Notes under the pieces: generated by a model | Seen by the model: only the letters and a program-made list of their open reading frames with translations | Told to the model about the DNA's origin: nothing | The model's database searches: none | Origin: CAZNLH01 sp964573995 | GTDB taxonomy: Bacteria > Gemmatimonadota > CAZMKB01 > CAZNLH01 | Reading direction: 5' to 3' | Assembly: GCA_964573995.1 (NCBI GenBank) | Contig: CAZNLH010000005.1 | Coordinates: 41,347 to 105,346, forward strand | DNA: 64,000 nt | Part shown: positions 59,478 to 64,000 of the stretch, one piece after another | Position numbering within the stretch: position 1 is the stretch's first letter | Layout of the letters: every line of letters starts with the position of its first letter | Translations under genes and position numbers: made by a program

Positions 59478-60449
59478 TCAGTGGGACCTTGAGGAAAGGA
59501 AGTCGATGTCGTGGTTTACCATCATCTCGATCAGGCCCTCGAAGTCGACCTCAGGCTTCCAGTCAAGGATCTTCCTGGCCTTGCCGGGATCCCCGAGGAG
59601 GTGGTCTACATCGGCGGGACGCATCAGGGAGGGATCCACCTCCACGTATTCCTCCCAATCGAGGTCCACGCACGCGAATGCAGTCCGGACGAGGTCCCTG
59701 ACCGAGTGGGATACACCTGTGGCGATCACGAAGTCCTGGGGCACATCCTGCTGCAACATCATCCACATCGCCTTGACGTAGTCCCCGGCATATCCCCAGT
59801 CGCGTTGCGCTTCGAGGTTGCCGAGCCTCAGTTTGTCGTCGAGGCCCATCTTGATCCTCGCGACGCCGAAGGAGACCTTGCGGGTCACAAATTCACGTCC
59901 CCTCCGAGGAGACTCATGGTTGAAGAGGATGCCGGAGGAGGCGAATATGTCGTAACTCTCGCGATAGTTGATGGTGATCCAGTGGCCGTATACCTTCGCG
60001 ACACCGTAAGGGCTGCGCGGATAAAAGGGTGTCTTCTCGTTCTGCGGCGACTCCCTGACCTTCCCGAACATCTCCGAAGAGGAGGCCTGGTAGAAGCGTA
60101 TTTCTGGATCGACCAGTTTTATCGCCTCGAGCATCCTCGTCACGCCGATCGCCGTGAATTCCCCCGTCAATACCGGCTGGCTCCAGGATGTGGGGACAAA
60201 TGACTGGGCGGCCAGGTTGTAGACCTCGCGAGGATGGATCTCCTTGATGATACTTATGATGGAGAGTTGATCGAGGAGGTCGGCCTGGACGAGGTGTATC
60301 CGGTCCCTAATATGATCGATCCTCTCGAAGTTCTCCGTGCTGGAACGGCGGACCATGCCGTAAACCTCGTAGCCCTGATCCAGTAGAAAATCCGCCAGGT
60401 AGGAGCCATCCTGGCCCGTGATCCCGGTGATCAACGCCTTCTTCTTCAT
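59478..60449 (-). CDS. gmd: GDP-mannose 4,6-dehydratase
   Basis: 323 residues. KALITGITGQDGSYLADFLLDQGYEVYG and MVRRSSTENFERI are the Gmd start; the catalytic tyrosine is in PRSPYGVAKVYGHW; FNHESPRRGREFVTRK is diagnostic. It makes GDP-4-keto-6-deoxy-D-mannose. With the rmd-like gene at 48108 this would give GDP-D-rhamnose; no GDP-fucose synthase was recognised. It overlaps rfbD by four bases and ends the rfbA-B-D-gmd operon. Confidence 0.95.
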   Translation of the reverse strand: MKKKALITGITGQDGSYLADFLLDQGYEVYGMVRRSSTENFERIDHIRDRIHLVQADLLDQLSIISIIKEIHPREVYNLAAQSFVPTSWSQPVLTGEFTAIGVTRMLEAIKLVDPEIRFYQASSSEMFGKVRESPQNEKTPFYPRSPYGVAKVYGHWITINYRESYDIFASSGILFNHESPRRGREFVTRKVSFGVARIKMGLDDKLRLGNLEAQRDWGYAGDYVKAMWMMLQQDVPQDFVIATGVSHSVRDLVRTAFACVDLDWEEYVEVDPSLMRPADVDHLLGDPGKARKILDWKPEVDFEGLIEMMVNHDIDFLSSRSH

Positions 60450-61315
60450 TTTCCTCTCTCTGCAAGATGTATGGATCTGTTTCCAAGATAATCAGCCAGG
60501 GCCTCCTCCCAGGGACGAAGCGGCTTCAACCCCTCGAGCCGGATCGCCCTGTTGTCGAGCACGGAATTGGCCGGCCTTCTGGCGGCCCTCCCCGACTCCT
60601 CTGTGGTGATGGCCTCTATGGACACGCCTTCGCGCCCGGCGATCCCGAGTATCTTCCGCGCAAAGTCGAACCACGAACAGCAGCCGCTGTTGGTGACGTG
60701 GTAAACCCCATACCCCGCGCCCTCCTCAATCAACTCCATTACCTTCTTCGCCAGGTCACGAGTGTAAGTGGGCGATCCCACCTGGTCGTCGACGACCCTG
60801 AGCCTCCCCTCCCTATCTGCGATATCAAGGATGGTGTCGACAAAGTTCCTGCCGTGCATTCCATACAGCCAGGCCGTCCTCACGATAAAGAACTTGTCGT
60901 GGAGGCTTCGGACGAAGAACTCACCGGCGAGTTTCGTGTATCCATACTCGTTTACAGGCCGGGGCGTATCGTACTCGCGATAGGGCTTCCGGCATCGGCC
61001 GTCGAAGACGAAATCGGTGCTTATGTACAATATGGGGATATCGAGTTCCGCCGCGCACCCGGCGACATTCCGGGTCCCAACGGCATTTACCAGGTACGAG
61101 AGGTCCGCATTCCGCTCGCACCCGTCGACGTCGGTATAGGCGGCGCAGTGGACTATGAAATCAGGGTCATGCCCCAGGACGGCACGCCTGAGGGGCTTAA
61201 ACTGTGTGATATCGGCATCCTCCACGTCGATCCCCGCCACGTCGAACCTTCCAGGCATCATCCCGACCAGATCGCTGCCGAGCATCCCACGCGCGCCTGT
61301 CACGAGTACCTTCAT
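60446..61315 (-). CDS. rfbD: dTDP-4-dehydrorhamnose reductase
   Basis: About 289 residues from ATG 61315 (GGGGAC just upstream). VLVTGARGMLGSDL is the nucleotide-binding start; HCAAYTDVDGCE, YISTDFVFDGR and the tyrosine in YGYTKLAGE are family signatures. It reduces the 4-keto sugar to dTDP-L-rhamnose, the last step of that pathway, but its substrate requires RfbC, which is not encoded here. Part of rfbA-rfbB-rfbD-gmd. Confidence 0.94.
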   Translation of the reverse strand: MKVLVTGARGMLGSDLVGMMPGRFDVAGIDVEDADITQFKPLRRAVLGHDPDFIVHCAAYTDVDGCERNADLSYLVNAVGTRNVAGCAAELDIPILYISTDFVFDGRCRKPYREYDTPRPVNEYGYTKLAGEFFVRSLHDKFFIVRTAWLYGMHGRNFVDTILDIADREGRLRVVDDQVGSPTYTRDLAKKVMELIEEGAGYGVYHVTNSGCCSWFDFARKILGIAGREGVSIEAITTEESGRAARRPANSVLDNRAIRLEGLKPLRPWEEALADYLGNRSIHLAERGK

Positions 61316-61357
61316 AGTCCCCAAGTACCGCGTTCAGTTAAGTACGATAAAGGCCCA

Positions 61358-62389
61358 CTAAGATTTCTTCCCCGCCTCGAGTCGCCGGCCGTACATCCGG
61401 TCATAGTAATCGAGGTAATCGCCGCTCTTGATCCTCTCCCACCATTCCGTGTTCTCCAAGTACCACTGGATTGTCGTCCTAAGGGCCCCCTCGAAGCTTC
61501 TGCGCGGTTCCCAGCCCAACTCCCTCCGGATCCTCTCGGAAGACATCGAATACCGCCAGTCATGACCGGGGCGATCTTCCACGAATGTAATCAGGGATTC
61601 GGGCTTCCCGAGGATCCTCAAGAGCGTCTTTACCAGCCCGAGGTTGTCTATCTCGGCACCGCCCGCGATGTTGTAAGTTCCCCCGGGTTGGCCCCCCATT
61701 AACACAAGGTGGATTGCCTCGCAGTGATCCTCCACGTAAAGCCAATCCCTGATGTTTCCTCCGCTGCCGTATACGGGCAGGGGCTGGTCCTTCACCGCAT
61801 TCGTGATCATGAGCGGGATCAATTTTTCTGGGAACTGGTAGGGACCGAAGTTGTTAGAGGCCCTGGTGATGATGGCGGGGAATCGATAGGTCTCGAAGAA
61901 TGATCTAACGAGCAGATCGGCCCCCGCCTTGCTTGCCGAGTAAGGGCTGTTCGGCATCAGCGGCGACTCCTCAGTCCACGAGGGCTCCCCATCGCCAAGC
62001 GAGCCGTAGACTTCGTCTGTCGAGACCTGCACGAAACGGCCTACCCCCATCTCCCTGGCCGCCTGCAGTAGGACGAGGGTACCCTTTACGTTGGTATTGA
62101 CGAAGTCCGTGGCGTCTTCGATGCTCCTGTCGACGTGAGACTCCGCGGCAAAGTTGACGATCGCGTTCACCCCACCGGCAAGGGCAGACCTCACCGCCTC
62201 ATCGTCGGCGATATCCCCCCGTACGAAGGTATAACGTTGATCCTTCTCAACATCATTGAGGTTTTCCAGGTTGCCGGCATAGGTGAGTTTGTCGAAGTTG
62301 ATCACCTCGGCCTCCGGCAGGCCCTTCAGGACGTGCCGGATGAAGTTCGACCCGATAAAGCCGGCCCCACCGGTTACCAGTATCTTCAT
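61358..62389 (-). CDS. rfbB: dTDP-glucose 4,6-dehydratase
   Basis: 343 residues. ILVTGGAGFIGSNFIRHVL, NFAAESHVDRSI, VQVSTDEVYGSL, and the YSASKAGADLLVRSFFETY tyrosine-lysine pair are all present, as is SNNFGPYQFPEKLIPL. It forms dTDP-4-keto-6-deoxyglucose, precursor of L-rhamnose and several amino sugars, so it can also feed the DegT aminotransferase at 43166. 33 bases after rfbA. Confidence 0.96.
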   Translation of the reverse strand: MKILVTGGAGFIGSNFIRHVLKGLPEAEVINFDKLTYAGNLENLNDVEKDQRYTFVRGDIADDEAVRSALAGGVNAIVNFAAESHVDRSIEDATDFVNTNVKGTLVLLQAAREMGVGRFVQVSTDEVYGSLGDGEPSWTEESPLMPNSPYSASKAGADLLVRSFFETYRFPAIITRASNNFGPYQFPEKLIPLMITNAVKDQPLPVYGSGGNIRDWLYVEDHCEAIHLVLMGGQPGGTYNIAGGAEIDNLGLVKTLLRILGKPESLITFVEDRPGHDWRYSMSSERIRRELGWEPRRSFEGALRTTIQWYLENTEWWERIKSGDYLDYYDRMYGRRLEAGKKS

Positions 62390-62422
62390 TCGTCTCCTCC
62401 AGGCATCCGCCCTTCTACTCTC

Positions 62423-63151
62423 TCACAACTTGTTAGCACCGGTCTCCGCAACCAACCTGTTGGCCCTCAACAAGGAATTGAACGTCCCCGCATCCGTCCA
62501 CCACCCATCCAGCACGCTGAATGTCAACGTCCCCTCCTCGATGTACCTGTTGTTGACGTCCGTAATCTCGAGTTCGCCGCGCTCTGACGGCTTCAGGGTC
62601 TTTATGATATCAAAGACCCTATTGTCGTACATGTAGATCCCGGTAACCGCATACTTGCTCTTCGGCTCTTCTGGCTTCTCTTCGATCTTGACTATCCTGT
62701 CTCCCTCGAATACCGGGACACCGAAACGCTCTGGGTCCGGGACCTCCTTGACCATGATCCTGGCGCCATTGTCCTGCCGCTCGAACTCGCCTACCGCCTT
62801 TACTATGTTTCCCTCGATAACGTTATCCCCCAGCACCACGACGATCTTGTCATCGTCGCTGAAATACTCGGCGAGGGCAAGGGCCTCGGCGATCCCCCCC
62901 CTCCCCTCCTGGTAGGTGTAATTCAGGTGTCTAAGACCAAACTGCGATCCGTTCCCCAGCAACTTCAGGAATTCCCCTGCATTGTTCCCCCCCGTAACTA
63001 TGAGGATCTCGTAGATCCGTGCGTTCACCAAGGTCTGGATCGGATAGTATATCATCGGCTTGTTGTAAATCGGCAACAAGTGCTTATTGGTTACCTTGGT
63101 CAAGGGATTGAGCCGAGTCCCGAGACCCCCCGCCAGGATAATCCCCTTCAC
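62423..63151 (-). CDS. rfbA: Glucose-1-phosphate thymidylyltransferase (short form)
   Basis: 242 residues from GTG 63151, which has AAGGAGG seven bases upstream; a longer frame to 63220 has no support. KGIILAGGLGTRLNPLTKVT is the pyrophosphorylase signature, and VVLGDNVIEGN and IEEKPEEPKSKYAVTG follow. E. coli RmlA is about 290 residues; this belongs to the shorter class without the C-terminal regulatory helices, so allosteric control by dTDP-rhamnose may be weaker. First gene of the dTDP-rhamnose operon. Confidence 0.93.
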   Translation of the reverse strand: MKGIILAGGLGTRLNPLTKVTNKHLLPIYNKPMIYYPIQTLVNARIYEILIVTGGNNAGEFLKLLGNGSQFGLRHLNYTYQEGRGGIAEALALAEYFSDDDKIVVVLGDNVIEGNIVKAVGEFERQDNGARIMVKEVPDPERFGVPVFEGDRIVKIEEKPEEPKSKYAVTGIYMYDNRVFDIIKTLKPSERGELEITDVNNRYIEEGTLTFSVLDGWWTDAGTFNSLLRANRLVAETGANKL

Positions 63152-63500
63152 AGGTCGCCTCCTTTTCGATATCACCCGTATGTCTTCGGCGCCGTCGGCA
63201 CGGCAGCATCGGGTGAACATGAATGCGCATCACCACGGCGCAACAGTGGAAAATTATCCCAATCTTTCACCACGTCAAGGAGTAATTTCCCGCGATCCTT
63301 CCACTTCTTCCCCGTGTTTCGTCCCCTTCGTAAGTCGTCGGATAAGATGATTCGGCAATTCCTCCGCATAGAATGCGTCATCAAACTTACGGAACACAGC
63401 GCCAAGTCATAGCAAGACTAAAGGAGAGCAAAAAATATACCTGAAGAACACCTATGGGAGAAAACCGTCATCCAGCGAGATGAGGATTGTGGTTATAAAA
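63152..63500. other. Leader and upstream region of rfbA
   Basis: About 350 bases between rfbA and the tRNA, with no credible gene. It holds the rfbA promoter (63251-63278) and the region following the tRNA 3' end. No T-tracted terminator for the tRNA was found. Confidence 0.4.
63251..63278 (-). promoter_or_regulatory. Promoter for rfbA-rfbB-rfbD-gmd
   Basis: Minus-strand TTGACG (63273-63278), 16-base spacer, TAATTT (63251-63256), about 100 bases upstream of the GTG start. Confidence 0.6.
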
Positions 63501-63576
63501 TGGTGGAGCTGAGGGGGCTCGAACCCCTGACCTCATGACTGCCAGTCATGCGCTCTCCCAACTGAGCTACAGCCCC
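63501..63576 (-). tRNA. tRNA-Ala (anticodon GGC)
   Basis: 76 bases including an encoded CCA. The acceptor stem GGGGCTG/CAGCTCC contains the G3-U70 pair that identifies tRNA-Ala. The anticodon arm CATGA-CTGGCAG-TCATG gives anticodon GGC, reading GCC and GCU codons. The T arm carries GGTTCGAACCCC-type sequence. A strong promoter is 24 bases upstream. Confidence 0.97.
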
Positions 63577-63911
63577 ACGCGGTTGGTTTTTCCGGGGAAA
63601 AGATACACGGGAAACCTGGGGGTGTCAAGGTGAGAGGCAAAAGGATCTCACATTTTCTTATTGATCATGCCACACCTTGTAGCATCCCAAGGCATTTATG
63701 GGGTCAAGAATATGACGTACACTGTAAGGAAATATCCTTCAGGTAAAAGTTGTTATTTTTTTAATAATCGTTTACTGGATACCTGCTCGGTAGTTACAAA
63801 GATAGTTGAGGCAGGTAGGATCCCAGGCCACATCAACTTGATAAGATTAGCAATTCCTATAACTTTTATTAAATCCAAGAGTTCGTTGGCCGGTTGACAT
63901 TGGAGGTAATT
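63577..63911. other. AT-rich intergenic region upstream of the tRNA
   Basis: About 335 bases. It contains the tRNA promoter near the tRNA and, from 63650, noticeably more AT-rich sequence than the rest of the window. A 60-78-codon plus-strand frame (63661 or 63709 to 63897) is possible but weak; it ends 14 bases before the next start. Confidence 0.35.
63600..63628 (-). promoter_or_regulatory. Sigma-70 promoter for tRNA-Ala
   Basis: Minus-strand TTGACA (63623-63628), exactly 17 bases, TATCTT (63600-63605). Start would be near 63593, about 17 bases before the mature tRNA 5' end. Confidence 0.75.
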
Positions 63912-64000
63912 ATGAATCTGCCATCGATAATTTTAGGGCCCTTGAGGTATGATGCAAGCAGAAAAGTGACAATTTTTTTCCTTGCTGCAATTACAATTTA
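63912..64000 (+). CDS. Unrecognised gene starting at the right edge (partial)
   Basis: ATG at 63912 follows GGAGG (63902-63906) at ideal spacing and the frame stays open to the edge (29 codons). It begins MNLPSIILGPLRYDASRKV and continues TIFFLAAITI, a basic stretch followed by a hydrophobic one, as in a signal peptide or first membrane segment. Base composition is AT-rich, unlike the neighbouring rfb operon. No family can be named from this length. Confidence 0.55.
   Translation, partial: MNLPSIILGPLRYDASRKVTIFFLAAITI

Noticed and set aside
60467..61702. A 411-codon plus-strand open frame opposite rfbD and rfbB
   Set aside because: Antisense to two enzymes with full catalytic motifs; crosses their gene boundary without any start signal.
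63661..63897. A 60-78-codon plus-strand frame between the tRNA and the right-edge gene
   Set aside because: No clear ribosome site and no recognisable features; kept only as a weak possibility in the intergenic note because it ends 14 bases before the next start.
63501..63911. tRNA-Ala as the attachment site of a genomic island
   Set aside because: Islands usually insert at the tRNA 3' end, which here faces the rfb operon; the AT-rich side is the 5' end. No repeat of the tRNA end or integrase is visible.

Overview
The window is about 64 kb of bacterial chromosome, roughly 55% GC, almost all coded on the minus strand. It suggests a free-living Gram-negative bacterium from a poorly sampled lineage. 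The Gram-negative signs are LolA, a Wza-type exporter, a Wzi-like outer-membrane protein, lipoproteins and a SPOR protein. I cannot name the phylum; the mix of an archaeal-type bifunctional FBP aldolase/phosphatase, a pilT-type gene inside aroQ-efp-accB-accC, and an AsnA-type asparagine synthetase resembles uncultured FCB-like or deep-branching groups (inference). No transposase, prophage or CRISPR array is visible.

Layout. Bases 1-12900 are an exopolysaccharide locus: polysaccharide deacetylase (cut by the left edge), FemAB-like protein, glycosyltransferases, two methyltransferases, Wzy-like and Wzx-like membrane proteins, the FBP aldolase/phosphatase, a Wzc-type tyrosine autokinase and a Wza-type exporter. 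12934-22558 is a housekeeping run read in the order aroB, a TPR-HhH protein, aroQ, efp, accB, pilT-like, accC, ftsK, lolA. 23103-25544 is the only clear plus-strand block (an Rrf2 regulator and a PpiD/SurA-like chaperone) and meets the minus-strand genes at a nested inverted repeat. 25717-37355 holds small genes (GNAT, ABM-like, PEBP, tatA, DUF4321), a polyprenyl synthase, hutU-hutI, a DinG-like helicase, an alcohol dehydrogenase, a DJ-1 protein and asnA. 37834-43031 carries a HEPN-like protein, a UvrD/PcrA helicase, an orphan histidine kinase and serS.

43166-63151 returns to surface-sugar genes: DegT aminotransferase, Wzi-like barrel, WecA-type initiating transferase, an Rmd-like reductase, manC, gmd and rfbA-rfbB-rfbD. 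Interleaved are envelope genes (lipoprotein, barrel, SPOR), a GGDEF-type response regulator, and icd-ftsY-recG. Together manC, gmd and rmd can make GDP-D-rhamnose from mannose-1-phosphate, and rfbA/B/D supply most of dTDP-L-rhamnose synthesis (rfbC is not here). A tRNA-Ala(GGC) and a more AT-rich right edge with a new plus-strand gene close the window.

Main non-routine observations: two genes (polyprenyl synthase and a lipoprotein) whose real N-termini lie upstream of any ATG/GTG/TTG and seem to begin at AUU behind good Shine-Dalgarno sequences; a promoter-to-terminator unit of about 215 nt between rmd and wecA that looks like a structured RNA or attenuator with a 22-codon ORF; two dispersed repeats sharing GTCATTCAGGCA and GGAATGAC ends; and a cluster of TTTCGC half-sites in front of the GGDEF regulator.
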